Counted from the first letter of the stretch, positions 32,046 through 40,579 are shown. The stretch is 64,000 bases of DNA from Ornithinibacillus contaminans (GCF_001038425.2 NZ_LDPV02000053.1:1-64000); one strand, 5' to 3'. The notes: generated by a model from the letters alone, not told the origin. Numbers and translations are program-made.

Positions 32046-33056
32046 ATGAATGGGGATAAGATTTTGCAGGTCAAACAAGTAACCAAGCATTTTACTATTG
32101 GAAAGGGGCGCATTTTACAGGCGGTCAATGATGTCTCCTTTGATGTGAAAAAAGGGGAAACGTTCGGGCTTGTTGGCGAATCAGGCTGCGGGAAGTCCAC
32201 CATTGGTAGAACCATCATCGGGCTTTATAATCGCACCAAGGGCGACGTTTTGTTTGACGGAAAAAATGTGCATCAGCTACCGGAACGGGAGCTTTTCCAG
32301 TTGCGCCAGCGTATGCAAATGATTTTCCAGGATCCGTATGCCTCGCTTAACCCACGCTCCACCGTACGCGAGGTTATTTCCGAACCAATGGAGGTTCACA
32401 AGCTTTACAAAACGAAAAAAGAACAAAACGAACGGGTCTATCAATTATTGGAGGAGGTCGGGCTGAATCTGGAGCATGCGAATCGGTATCCACATGAATT
32501 TAGCGGTGGGCAACGACAACGGATTGGAATTGCACGGGCACTTGCGCTTGATCCAGATTTTATCATTGCTGATGAGCCAATTTCCGCACTCGATGTATCC
32601 GTCCAGGCCCAAGTCGTCAACCTTCTAAAGCAGCTACAAAAAGAAAAAGGGCTGACCTTCCTATTCATTGCGCATGACTTATCGATGGTAAAACAAATCT
32701 CCGACCGTATTGGGGTCATGTATTTAGGGAACATGGTCGAGCTAACCGGAAGTGACAGCCTCTACGAAAACCCATTACACCCATATACACAAGCACTTCT
32801 GTCCGCAATCCCGATTCCAGATCCCGACATGGAGGAGTCACGGGAAAGGATTATTTTACAAGGCGAACTACCAAGTCCAATTAATCCACCAAGTGGCTGT
32901 GTATTTTCCACCAGATGCCCCTTTGCAATGGATATATGCTCACGGGAAAAGCCAACTTGGCAGGAAGCAGAGAGTAATCATTTTGTTGCCTGTCACTTAT
33001 ATCAAGATAAGCTAGAAAACAAAACGACAACTGAACCAGTTGTACGAATACGATGA
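32046..33056 (+). CDS. ykfD: Dipeptide ABC transporter second ATP-binding protein
   Basis: 336 residues, OppF/DppF type. Walker A GESGCGKS, signature FSGGQRQR, Walker B FIIADEPISALD, and the C-terminal CVFSTRCPFAMDIC cluster. Pairs with DppD. ATG 32046 lies 8 bases after GGAGGGGG (32030-32037); the ATG at 32040 overlaps the ykfC stop and is too close to that site. Confidence 0.93.
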   Translation: MNGDKILQVKQVTKHFTIGKGRILQAVNDVSFDVKKGETFGLVGESGCGKSTIGRTIIGLYNRTKGDVLFDGKNVHQLPERELFQLRQRMQMIFQDPYASLNPRSTVREVISEPMEVHKLYKTKKEQNERVYQLLEEVGLNLEHANRYPHEFSGGQRQRIGIARALALDPDFIIADEPISALDVSVQAQVVNLLKQLQKEKGLTFLFIAHDLSMVKQISDRIGVMYLGNMVELTGSDSLYENPLHPYTQALLSAIPIPDPDMEESRERIILQGELPSPINPPSGCVFSTRCPFAMDICSREKPTWQEAESNHFVACHLYQDKLENKTTTEPVVRIR

Positions 33057-33063
33057 TGAAGCT

Positions 33064-33097
33064 AAGAGGCTCCCAAATTAGGTAGCCTCTTTTCTTT
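33064..33097 (+). terminator. dpp-ykf operon terminator
   Basis: AAGAGGCT (33064-33071) pairs with AGCCTCTT (33084-33091), followed by TTTCTTT. Confidence 0.85.
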
Positions 33098-33140
33098 CGA
33101 TGTGTAGGGTTAACCTTGTAGTAGCATCATGGAACCGGGG

Positions 33141-33477
33141 ATATCGCTTGAAAATCTAGAATATCGTCCGAACCGCAGAAATATCGCTTGAAAAACCAGA
33201 ATATCGCTCGAACTGCCGAAACATCGCTCGAAAATCTAGAATATCGCCCGAACTGCCGAAACATCGCTTGAAAATCTAGAATATCGCCCGAACTGCCGAA
33301 ACATCGCTCGAAAATCCAGAACATCGCTCGAACTGCCGAAACATCGCTCGAAAATCTAGAATATCGCTCGAACTGCTGAAATATCGCTTGAAAATCTAGA
33401 ACATCGCCCGAACTGCCGAAACATCGCTCGAAAATCCAGAACATCGCTCAAACCACCAAAACATCGCCCGAACCGCT
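33141..33477 (+). repeat. Array E: 17 ATCG(C/T)(T/C)(C/T)GAA words at exact 20-bp spacing, 40-bp super-unit
   Basis: Words start at 33143 and every 20 bp to 33463. Tails alternate between AAATCTAGAAT and CTGCCGAAAC, giving a 40-bp super-unit. It lies between the ykfD terminator and spoIID, directly behind the terminator. Confidence 0.88.
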
Positions 33478-33604
33478 TGTCCTACCAAAAATCCAAATCA
33501 CTAGATTTTTAAAATTCTAGTTCTATTGTTTTGGCTAGCTGTATAAGTTTAATAGTAGGAATGCTAGATATGATGAAAAAATATCGTATAAGAGGAGGAT
33601 ACCT

Positions 33605-34762
33605 TTGAGAAATCGAAATTTTACTAGTAAACAATTCCATAAACTGAAGAAGAAAAAAAGCGCTTTTAAGCAGCAATCAATCCGAAAGCATTTGTCTGCC
33701 GTTCCAAGCTATTCTTTTTCCAAAAATCCTGCGGCAAAGAATTCTGGGAAAGGACGCTTGAAATGGGGTGTTCCGACCATCCTTGTTGGTAGTACCGCTT
33801 TTATCATACTAGTTATTCCGACGATTATTGTCGTCCCGTCCATTTCCAAAAGTGCTGTCCAATCGGAGACAATCGAGCAGCAAGCTGAATATGAGGATGC
33901 CTTAGCATCGGATTCCGCAGTAGAAGTAGCAGTTATGCGGACACAGACAGAACAAATTGAAAATGTTCCATTAGAAACATATGTATCACGCGTTGTTGCT
34001 TCTGAGATGCCGGTTGAATTTGAAACCGAAGCATTAAAAGCACAAGCCTTGGCAGCCAGAACATATATTGTTAACCAGATGCTTTACCCAGAGAAAGAGG
34101 AGAGTTCTGATGTGACCGATACCATTCAGGATCAGGTATATAAGGATGAAGTCGAGCTCCGGGAAAGATGGGGAAATAAATACGACCAGAACATGGGAAA
34201 AATAACCGAAGCGGTACTGGCAACGAAAGGACAAATCCTTACCTATAATGATGAGCCAATTACCGTACAGTTCTTCTCCACGAGCAATGGCTATACGGAG
34301 AACTCAGAGGACTATTGGACAAATGAAATTCCATATCTCCGCAGTGTGCCAAGCCCATGGGATGAGGTTTCTCCGTATTATATAGACCAGGAAACCTTTA
34401 CATTAGAAGAGGTAGAAGCCGCACTCGGAATTGACCTACCAAGCGGCAAACAATTAACAATAGAAGCAACTAGAACTGAGAGCCACCGAGTAGAGGAATT
34501 GAATTTAGCAGGAAACACGCTTACAGGGCGGGAAGTACGAGAAAAATTAGAGTTACGCTCCAACGATTTTACGATTGAACAAAAAAACAATCATCTCATT
34601 TTCACGACAAAAGGTAATGGCCATGGTGTTGGCATGAGTCAATACGGCGCCAATGGGATGGCGCAAGAAGGCAAAAACTATGAGGAAATCGTAAAATATT
34701 ATTACCAAGGCATTGACATTAGTAACCTTGATGATGCTGTCCCGGCTTTGGTAATGCAATAA
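33605..34762 (+). CDS. spoIID: Stage II sporulation protein D (engulfment lytic transglycosylase)
   Basis: 385 residues. Basic N-terminus, one membrane helix (about 56-79), then the SpoIID domain with VASEMPVEFETEALKAQALAARTY and the C-terminal GNGHGVGMSQYGANGMA block. SpoIID cleaves denuded glycan strands and, with SpoIIP/SpoIIM, drives engulfment in the mother cell. It starts at TTG 33605 after GAGGAGG. In B. subtilis it directly follows murA; here the 11-kb dpp-ykf cluster and two arrays separate them. Confidence 0.94.
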   Translation: MRNRNFTSKQFHKLKKKKSAFKQQSIRKHLSAVPSYSFSKNPAAKNSGKGRLKWGVPTILVGSTAFIILVIPTIIVVPSISKSAVQSETIEQQAEYEDALASDSAVEVAVMRTQTEQIENVPLETYVSRVVASEMPVEFETEALKAQALAARTYIVNQMLYPEKEESSDVTDTIQDQVYKDEVELRERWGNKYDQNMGKITEAVLATKGQILTYNDEPITVQFFSTSNGYTENSEDYWTNEIPYLRSVPSPWDEVSPYYIDQETFTLEEVEAALGIDLPSGKQLTIEATRTESHRVEELNLAGNTLTGREVREKLELRSNDFTIEQKNNHLIFTTKGNGHGVGMSQYGANGMAQEGKNYEEIVKYYYQGIDISNLDDAVPALVMQ

Positions 34763-34768
34763 TATAAC

Positions 34769-34800
34769 GCCAGGTTCTATGTGGAATCTGGCTATTTTTA
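34769..34800 (+). terminator. spoIID terminator
   Basis: GCCAG (34769-34773) plus GTTC pair with GAAT and CTGGC (34788-34792), followed by TATTTTTA. Confidence 0.7.
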
Positions 34801-34972
34801 TGTCATATCCTTCTAAAGCTCATCAGTAGAAAACCCAAGTATGTACCCCATTCATCTTCCAACTATTCTAGCAAAACGCCGCCACTAAGCCCATCACAAT
34901 CATACCGAAATCCTTACTATCCCCAAAAACAAGCAGAAAATCCGTAAAATCTGAAAAAAAATGACTGAAAAG

Positions 34973-35002
34973 GTATAGTTTCCTCAATTTCTGTTCAGAA
35001 TG
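34973..35002 (+). promoter_or_regulatory. Sigma-F promoter of spoIIQ
   Basis: GTATA (34973-34977), 15 bp, GTTCAGAATG (34993-35002). This fits the sigma-F consensus (GYATA, then GGNNANAHTR) with one mismatch, about 20 bp before the start codon; it agrees with the known forespore expression of spoIIQ. Confidence 0.65.
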
Positions 35003-35022
35003 GTTGTTGAGGTGATGAATAA

Positions 35023-35913
35023 ATGAAAGAGGAAAACAAAGGCGCTCCAAAAAATAATTGGCAACGCATTTTCCGCAAAAAATGGTTTTTCCCAGCTGTA
35101 TACTTAACAATTGCAGCTATTTTACTAGCAACAGTTGTATGGTATCAAAACTTGGACAATCAATTACCAGAGGCTGGAGATGAGCAGGAGTTAGGTGAGA
35201 ATTACACACCAAATCCGAATGATGATGCTGAGGCTGTAATGGACTCACAGGAAGTCATTAAAATGCCTGTGGCAGATCAAGAACAAGCAGAAATCGTAAC
35301 TAAATTTTATGATTACGACGCAGAACAGGCTGAGAAAGAAAGTGCACTGATTCTTCATAACAACCGCTACTATCAAAGTACTGGTTTAGACATCGTGTAC
35401 CCAGACGGGGAAGCATTTGATGTCTTAGCAGCACTAAGCGGATCTGTTACGGAGGTCAAAGAAGATCCATTACTAGGAAACGTGGTAACCCTATCACATG
35501 ATAATGGCGTCACTACTTATTATGCTAGTCTAGGAGAAGTTGGTGTACAAGCAGGCGATGAGGTAAAACAAGGTGATGTAATCGGAACTGCTGGTCAAAG
35601 TAAATTCGGTCAAGACCTAGGAACTCGCTTACATTTTGAATTACGAAAAGATGAACAAGCGTTTAATCCAGAAGAATTTTTCAACCAGCCGGTTAGCAAG
35701 CTAGAAGCGGATTCTGAAAATGTTTCAGAAGAACCAGATACAAGCAGCATTCAATCAGAGGAAGCAGATTCTAGCAGCAGCACCGAAAGCGGAAATACGG
35801 ATGAGGAAGAATCAACAGAAACAGATTCTAGTGATTCTACTAATGGATCGACCGATGAAAACCAAGAGGAAGAGTCCACAGATTCTAACTCCGATTCAGA
35901 TTCAGAAGCCTAA
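35023..35913 (+). CDS. spoIIQ: SpoIIQ-like forespore LytM-domain protein
   Basis: 296 residues. One membrane helix (about 21-41) and an extracytoplasmic LytM/M23 domain (about 107-220). The first zinc-ligand histidine of the HxxxD motif is replaced by Ser (S119 in STGLDI), and the HxH motif reads RLH (202-204). The domain is therefore probably not an active peptidase, as in B. subtilis SpoIIQ, and serves as the forespore half of the SpoIIQ-SpoIIIAH channel. The last 70 residues are an acidic Ser/Glu/Asp tail absent from the short family members. Confidence 0.9.
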   Translation: MKEENKGAPKNNWQRIFRKKWFFPAVYLTIAAILLATVVWYQNLDNQLPEAGDEQELGENYTPNPNDDAEAVMDSQEVIKMPVADQEQAEIVTKFYDYDAEQAEKESALILHNNRYYQSTGLDIVYPDGEAFDVLAALSGSVTEVKEDPLLGNVVTLSHDNGVTTYYASLGEVGVQAGDEVKQGDVIGTAGQSKFGQDLGTRLHFELRKDEQAFNPEEFFNQPVSKLEADSENVSEEPDTSSIQSEEADSSSSTESGNTDEEESTETDSSDSTNGSTDENQEEESTDSNSDSDSEA

Positions 35914-35925
35914 AAAAGAACAAAA

Positions 35926-35967
35926 GGAAATCCTAGTAAATATAGCTACTAGGATTTCTTTTTTTCA
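35926..35967 (+). terminator. spoIIQ terminator
   Basis: GAAATCCTAGTA pairs with TACTAGGATTTC across a short loop, followed by a run of seven T. Confidence 0.9.
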
Positions 35968-36333
35968 TCATTTCTCGCTATTTTTCCACTCAACGAAATT
36001 CTAATGCTAGGAAATCCTACACCTCTTTACACATTTCCAGAAAAAGAGTCATTTTATCCTATTTCATAAGACCTACAAAACTAACAAAATTCGTCAAGAA
36101 TCCCTTCATTCCACAAGCATACCGAGAAATGTGTCGAACGATTACCGCTTGTTTTCAATGTTTTATGTGTTACTATTAATTTATCGAAAAATAATGGAAT
36201 GTCGTTCATTATGTTGAACCAGAGATGAAATTTTGCCATCTCCTAGAAAATCATACACTATTAGCATGATACTCCTAGCAACAGAGCTTTACAGGCTATT
36301 AGAGTAGAAGTTTGAAAGGAAGGTTTCACCAAC
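35968..36333. other. Upstream region of the peptide-receptor gene
   Basis: Non-coding. It contains GAAATGTGTCGAA (36126-36138), whose TGTCGAA core matches the Spo0A box. A promoter-like pair follows: TTGTTT (36149-36154), 16 bp, TACTAT (36171-36176). The inverted repeat GAGATG/CATCTC (36222-36227, 36237-36242) lies further down and could be an operator or hairpin. Confidence 0.45.
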
Positions 36334-37368
36334 ATGAGTTATGGAAACATTAACCTGCTGCCAGAGTACATGACATCGATATCGGATAGTTCCGAGCTAA
36401 CAATTGGTCAAGTCATATTAATGCTAACGCAAGATCATAGTGAAGATGAAGTGCTAGAATTGACGCGTAAATTCTGTTTGCAATCCTCCTCTAATGAAAT
36501 TCAGAAAAAAGGGATGGAGTTTTTATATATAAACGGATTTTTCGATGATTTAAAGCTACTCATCCAAAAAAATTACGAGTCAGCCAATAGTGTGAACAGA
36601 AGATGGGCAGAAGTTTATCAGATTATGCTCGATCGCCGCGCTAAACAGTATTCACCAGGTCAGATGCGATTACGTCTTAGAGAAATCACGCCGACAGATC
36701 CAGAGCTGAGATGTCTCATTGAATTGTGCATTGTTGACACGTACTTCAGCCAACTTGACTTTGGTAAAATTGGTAACTTATTGGACAAACAGCAGGAATT
36801 ATTTGATGCCATCCATGATAACTTTATGATCTCATGCTTTAATCTAAGATTTTATCAGAAATTATTTATCTACTATTGGAAACGTAATGAACTGATTATG
36901 GCAAGAAAGTATGCTTTTCGTGCATTAAACCAATCAAACAGCCCGGCCACAAAGGCCAGTATGCATGTGAATTTGGGGCTGACATATTCATTTGATACGT
37001 ATTATCAAGGAATGTACCACCTAAAAGAGGCTTTAAAAATTTCCAAGCAATATAACTTACAACGGTATATTCACACCATAGAGAATCATAATATTCCATT
37101 TCTTTCCGCGCATTTTAAGCGCCCAAACAATATAGTGACCACTGACATAAGTGAGCAAGCACATTTAGAGATTGCGAAGGGAAATAATGATAAAGCAATC
37201 GAGCTCCTTAGTGGAATCGAGCTGACTTCCCTTTTCAAAATGTATTATATGGGGCTTGCCAAGCAAGATAAACACATGCTTAACGAATCATGCAAGATGT
37301 TTGTGGAAAGAAGTGACTATTTTTATAGTAGATTGCCGATGAATGCAATCAAGAATCTCGAGTCATAG
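36334..37368 (+). CDS. AimR/RRNPP-like TPR peptide-pheromone receptor lacking an obvious DNA-binding domain
   Basis: 344 residues, almost wholly helical TPR-like. Blocks such as TRKFCLQ, LRLREITPTDPELRCLIELCIVDTYF, NLGLTYSFDTYYQGMYHLKEALKIS, IENHNIPFLSAHFKR and YFYSRLPMNAIKNL resemble arbitrium receptor AimR from memory of that family. The N-terminus begins about where AimR repeats start, so the usual helix-turn-helix is missing or reduced. A 38-residue propeptide gene follows 95 bp downstream on the same strand, as expected for an RRNPP pair. No prophage genes are nearby; the location between spoIIQ and spoIIID suggests a host regulator. GAAAGGAAGG is the ribosome site. Confidence 0.7.
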   Translation: MSYGNINLLPEYMTSISDSSELTIGQVILMLTQDHSEDEVLELTRKFCLQSSSNEIQKKGMEFLYINGFFDDLKLLIQKNYESANSVNRRWAEVYQIMLDRRAKQYSPGQMRLRLREITPTDPELRCLIELCIVDTYFSQLDFGKIGNLLDKQQELFDAIHDNFMISCFNLRFYQKLFIYYWKRNELIMARKYAFRALNQSNSPATKASMHVNLGLTYSFDTYYQGMYHLKEALKISKQYNLQRYIHTIENHNIPFLSAHFKRPNNIVTTDISEQAHLEIAKGNNDKAIELLSGIELTSLFKMYYMGLAKQDKHMLNESCKMFVERSDYFYSRLPMNAIKNLES

Positions 37369-37463
37369 TTGAACTTCACGGAATCTACGAAGATTACCTG
37401 AATTCGTTATGATGGGATTCAACTTTGCTTTATAAGTCAAAAAATGGGAGAGGAGGAATTTAA

Positions 37464-37580
37464 ATGAATAAATTCAAAACTTTGCTTTTCTCATCGTTTT
37501 TAGGTTTTGTAGTACTGTTCACTTTAGTTCAACCAGCTAGTGCGTTATTAGCAGATCCAGAGTATGGAGATATTGATTAA
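37464..37580 (+). CDS. Secreted propeptide, probable signal peptide precursor for the adjacent receptor
   Basis: 38 codons. Basic start MNKFK, hydrophobic core (about 6-22), signal-peptidase-like QPASA, and an acidic C-terminus ALLADPEYGDID. This is the form of Phr/PapR/NprX/AimP precursors, whose last 5-8 residues become the pheromone. The ribosome site GGAGGAATTTAA is very strong. The acidic tail resembles NprX/PapR-type peptides more than the basic arbitrium hexapeptides. The exact mature peptide cannot be read from sequence. Confidence 0.72.
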   Translation: MNKFKTLLFSSFLGFVVLFTLVQPASALLADPEYGDID

Positions 37581-37628
37581 TAGTTGTTTGTATTACAAGT
37601 AAGAAAAAGTTGAATCCATTATATAAAA

Positions 37629-37660
37629 TCAAAAGTTCTATACACTCGTATAGGACTTTT
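37629..37660 (+). terminator. Terminator of the receptor-propeptide unit
   Basis: CAAAAGT and CTATA pair with TATAG and ACTTTTG (37630-37652), followed by GTTTTTTT. Confidence 0.88.
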
Positions 37661-38129
37661 GGTTTTTTTACATGTTTTTTTGCGGACGATGTAGGTGGAA
37701 GAGACAGTAATTGATACAGGGAGAAAAAAACTTCTTGTCCCCTTGCCTTTCCGAGCATTTTTAATCATAATCCCTCCCCAACGGTAATAAAATGTTACAA
37801 ACCAAGCATTCAGAAAAGTCTGAGGTGAGAGCTTATGTGGCTCTTAGTTGAAGCATCATAATTTGCTTGATTACATATTATCCGATAAAAATTCCATATT
37901 TCTAATTTCATCCTTATTCTTATTTTATCCGTATCGCACTACATATGATGACATAACTTTTCAAATATGTAACTCAACCCCTGTAGAACCCACAATAATC
38001 AGCCACTGAACATTCCATCTTTGCTGGCGTGTAAAGGTGGATACTCGAAAAATGGTTTCTGCTCATTTTTCGAATCACCTAGTCTCATGTCTGCACCTCA
38101 GAAATATTCAACATAGGGAGGCGAACGGT
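37661..38129. other. Intergenic region upstream of spoIIID
   Basis: No gene is supported. A 10-bp perfect inverted repeat TCGAAAAATG/CATTTTTCGA (38045-38054, 38064-38073) lies 57 bp before the spoIIID start; it may be a hairpin in the leader or a binding site. I could not assign a sigma-E promoter with confidence. Confidence 0.45.
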
Positions 38130-38411
38130 GTGCACGATTACATCAAAGAAAGAACTATCAGGATAGGTGAACATGTCGTGGAAACGAGGAAGACCGTCCG
38201 AGTGATAGCAAAGGAATTTGGTGTTTCCAAAAGCACAGTCCATAAAGATTTGACCGAACGATTACCAGAGATCAACCCAGAGCTAGCGCAAAAGGTAAAA
38301 GAAATCCTAGAGTACCACAAATCCATCCGACACCTCCGTGGCGGAGAAGCAACCCGCAAAAAATACAAAACCACCGACCCAGCCGAAGAAGACGCAGCAA
38401 CCGTCCAATAA
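38130..38411 (+). CDS. spoIIID: Stage III sporulation transcription factor SpoIIID
   Basis: 93 residues. Nearly identical in its core to B. subtilis SpoIIID: HDYIKERTI, the helix-turn-helix KTVRVIAKEFGVSKSTVHKD and KSIRHLRGGEAT. It represses and activates mother-cell genes between sigma-E and sigma-K. The start is GTG 38130 after GGGAGG (38116-38121); the upstream open frame (from 38037) is not conserved and lacks a ribosome site. Confidence 0.95.
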   Translation: MHDYIKERTIRIGEHVVETRKTVRVIAKEFGVSKSTVHKDLTERLPEINPELAQKVKEILEYHKSIRHLRGGEATRKKYKTTDPAEEDAATVQ

Positions 38412-38495
38412 CCAGCATCACCACCCTTGGCTAAAGGAGGTGACTGATAGCAGGAAGTACTTAGGATTAAAAATCAGGATTGCATTGGTTAGCCG

Positions 38496-38523
38496 AAAAC
38501 GCACCGGGTGAGGTGCGTTTTTT
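38496..38523 (+). terminator. spoIIID terminator
   Basis: AAAACGCACC (38496-38505) pairs with GGTGCGTTTT (38512-38521) around a 6-base loop, with further T residues. Confidence 0.9.
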
Positions 38524-38595
38524 GGGGTGTTATTATGGCGGTTGGTGTTGTTATGTGATGTGGTATCTGGTTGTGGTTTGCAGTGCAGGGGCGGG

Positions 38596-38812
38596 GTATC
38601 GCTCAAACCGTGAGAATATCGCTCGAACTGCGAGAATATCGCCCGAACTGCCGAATTATCGCCCAAACCGCGAGAACATCGCTCGAACTGCCGAAATATC
38701 GCTCAAACCGCGAGAATATCGCTCGAACTGCCGAAATATCGCTCAAACCGCGAGAATATCGCCCGAACTGCCGAATTATCGCTCAAACCACCAGAACATC
38801 GCTCAAACTATA
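38596..38812 (+). repeat. Array F: 11 ATCGC(T/C)C(G/A)AAC words at exact 20-bp spacing
   Basis: Words start at 38598 and every 20 bp to 38798. Tails alternate between CG(C/T)GAGAA and TGCCGAAATT-like, so a 40-bp super-unit is again visible. It follows the spoIIID terminator and precedes the 3' end of the minus-strand NERD gene. Confidence 0.88.
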
Positions 38813-38904
38813 AATAGGAAAAAATCCTAATCATTTATTTATCTTTCATTGGCTATAGTGCTTTTTATTACCCATTATGGAGCTAAGTTATCCTAACATT
38901 ATAC

Positions 38905-39921
38905 CTATACAAAAATGGATTTATTAGCATTCGGCAGATAAGAATCTTGAGGAAATGCAGCTAGTGGAGGTGAATGGTATTTTCTGCCACTGTTTTCACC
39001 GGAATACTTAAGATTCATGGAATTTAATAATCTGTGTGCTGTTTTTTGAGAATCTATTTTTAGTAAATCCCGACATTCTTTATTTCTGATAACAGATTTA
39101 TGCAATAAAAAATAATCTAGGATTAACCGTTCATGAGCGTTTTTGTCCTCTGATCCACATTGAGAGCAGTTCCATCTTCGTTTTGAATATTGCATAGGAA
39201 ATATATTGCAGGATGGACATGCTATGCCGTCAATTAAATGTTCAGGTAAAATATTAAATTGTTTGAGTAAATTAGGTTTGTAGGGAGTATCTTCTCGAAG
39301 AAGTAATTTGTTTAACTTTCGTAAGGTGTTTTGATCGTATTTCTCGGAAATGAAAGTTGAATAAAGTTCCGCAAGTTTTGAATGCAAAGTTTCCAGATGG
39401 ATTAATTTATTTGAGATGTCCTTATCGCCGGTATAGGAGAGAATGGTTGATGGGTTACTTAAAACCGCGATGGTTTCAATTGGAATTGGAGGGAGATTGA
39501 ATTGTTGAAGCCAGTTTGTTAAATGTAATTTTTGGGTCTGTGCTTGTAAAATTGGACTTTTATACCCCTTTTTTCGCTCTCCATCATGCTGAATTAACTG
39601 TTGCGTAGTGGAATCATATTCAATTTCACTTTTCAAATTTTTGATTTCTAATATTAACATGAATTTATTTGTAACAATTAATGTATCAATCTGGAAAAAG
39701 AAAGAACCGTTTTTTAAACGAAGATCCTGATAAATAAAGGCATCCTTTTGGGGATAAATCGAGAGGGTGTAATCAGCAGACTTCTCACCTCGGTAGCCCG
39801 CGAGGTAATTAGCATGCTCTTCAATGAGAAATTTGTGCTTGCGATAATTAGGTTTCAAACAACGAAACAACGCTTCGTAACAGAGTAGCGTATATGACTT
39901 TGTACGATATTTTTTATACAA
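38905..39921 (-). CDS. NERD-domain protein with C-terminal zinc ribbon
   Basis: 338 residues, read on the minus strand. The NERD domain (about 42-165) shows GYRGEKSADY, QIDTLIVTNKFMLILEIKN, the layout of nuclease-related proteins distantly akin to restriction endonucleases. A CPSC-x-CSQC zinc ribbon lies at about 236-258, followed by a possible winged-helix-like tail. Function is unknown; DNA processing or defence is possible but not shown. The start is TTG 39921 behind AAAGGAG. It is inserted between spoIIID and mbl and flanked by arrays F and G. Confidence 0.82.
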   Translation of the reverse strand: MYKKYRTKSYTLLCYEALFRCLKPNYRKHKFLIEEHANYLAGYRGEKSADYTLSIYPQKDAFIYQDLRLKNGSFFFQIDTLIVTNKFMLILEIKNLKSEIEYDSTTQQLIQHDGERKKGYKSPILQAQTQKLHLTNWLQQFNLPPIPIETIAVLSNPSTILSYTGDKDISNKLIHLETLHSKLAELYSTFISEKYDQNTLRKLNKLLLREDTPYKPNLLKQFNILPEHLIDGIACPSCNIFPMQYSKRRWNCSQCGSEDKNAHERLILDYFLLHKSVIRNKECRDLLKIDSQKTAHRLLNSMNLKYSGENSGRKYHSPPLAAFPQDSYLPNANKSIFV

Positions 39922-40048
39922 AAAACAACACTCCTTTTATTTTGTTATTAAAGTAATTCTACAAAAAAAGACAATTTCCTTCTTATATTTTTAAAAATTG
40001 TAGGTAGAAGAAGATTTGCTAAACTGTATTACTGTTAACTGAAATTGT

Positions 40049-40442
40049 GAACATCGCTCGAACCGCGAGAACATCGCTCGAACCGCGAGAACATCGCTCG
40101 AACTGCGAGAACATCGCTCGAACCGCGAGAACATCGCTCGAACCGCGAGAACATCGCTCGAACTGCGTGAACATCGCTCGAACCGCGAGAACATCGCTCG
40201 AACCGCGAGAACATCGCTCGAACCGCGAGAACATCGCTCGAACCGCGAGAACATCGCCCGAACTGCGAGAACATCGCCCGAACTGCGAGAACATCGCTCG
40301 AACCGCGAGAACATCGCTCGAACCACGAGAACATCGCCCGAACCGCGAGAACATCGCTCGAACCGCGAGAACATCGCTCGAACCACGAGAACATCGCTCG
40401 AACCGCGAGAATATCGCTCGAACCACGCGCAACATCGCTCAA
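40049..40442 (+). repeat. Array G: 20 ATCGC(T/C)CGAAC words at 20-bp spacing, the most regular array
   Basis: Words begin at 40053 and recur every 20 bp, 19 in exact register and one final copy shifted by 1 bp. The unit GAACATCGCTCGAACCGCGA is nearly invariant; substitutions are almost only T/C at two positions. It lies between the divergent NERD gene and mbl. All apparent ORFs across it (both strands, several frames) are products of a stop-free unit. Confidence 0.92.
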
Positions 40443-40579
40443 ATACACACCACCTCCCCCTTCCCGGACTTTTTTCCTAAATTATTGCAGTTTTATGTAG
40501 AAATTTGTGGTATTATAGTTTATAAGTAGCATTGTGTTTTCGGACAGGTGCGGAAGTATTCATACGAGGAGGATTATGG

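Noticed and set aside
33127-33444. Repeat-rich 105-codon minus-strand frame over array E
   Set aside because: Artefact of the stop-free repeat; no start signals.
36334-37580. Prophage with arbitrium switch
   Set aside because: No integrase, repressor, packaging or structural gene is nearby; both flanks are core sporulation genes.
37537-37758. 73-codon minus-strand frame downstream of the propeptide gene
   Set aside because: It runs through the terminator hairpin at 37629-37660 and lacks a start signal.
39991-40529. Overlapping repeat 'proteins' across array G on both strands (131-160 codons)
   Set aside because: Same reason: exact 20-bp DNA repetition, not a multiple of three, open in three minus and one plus frame.
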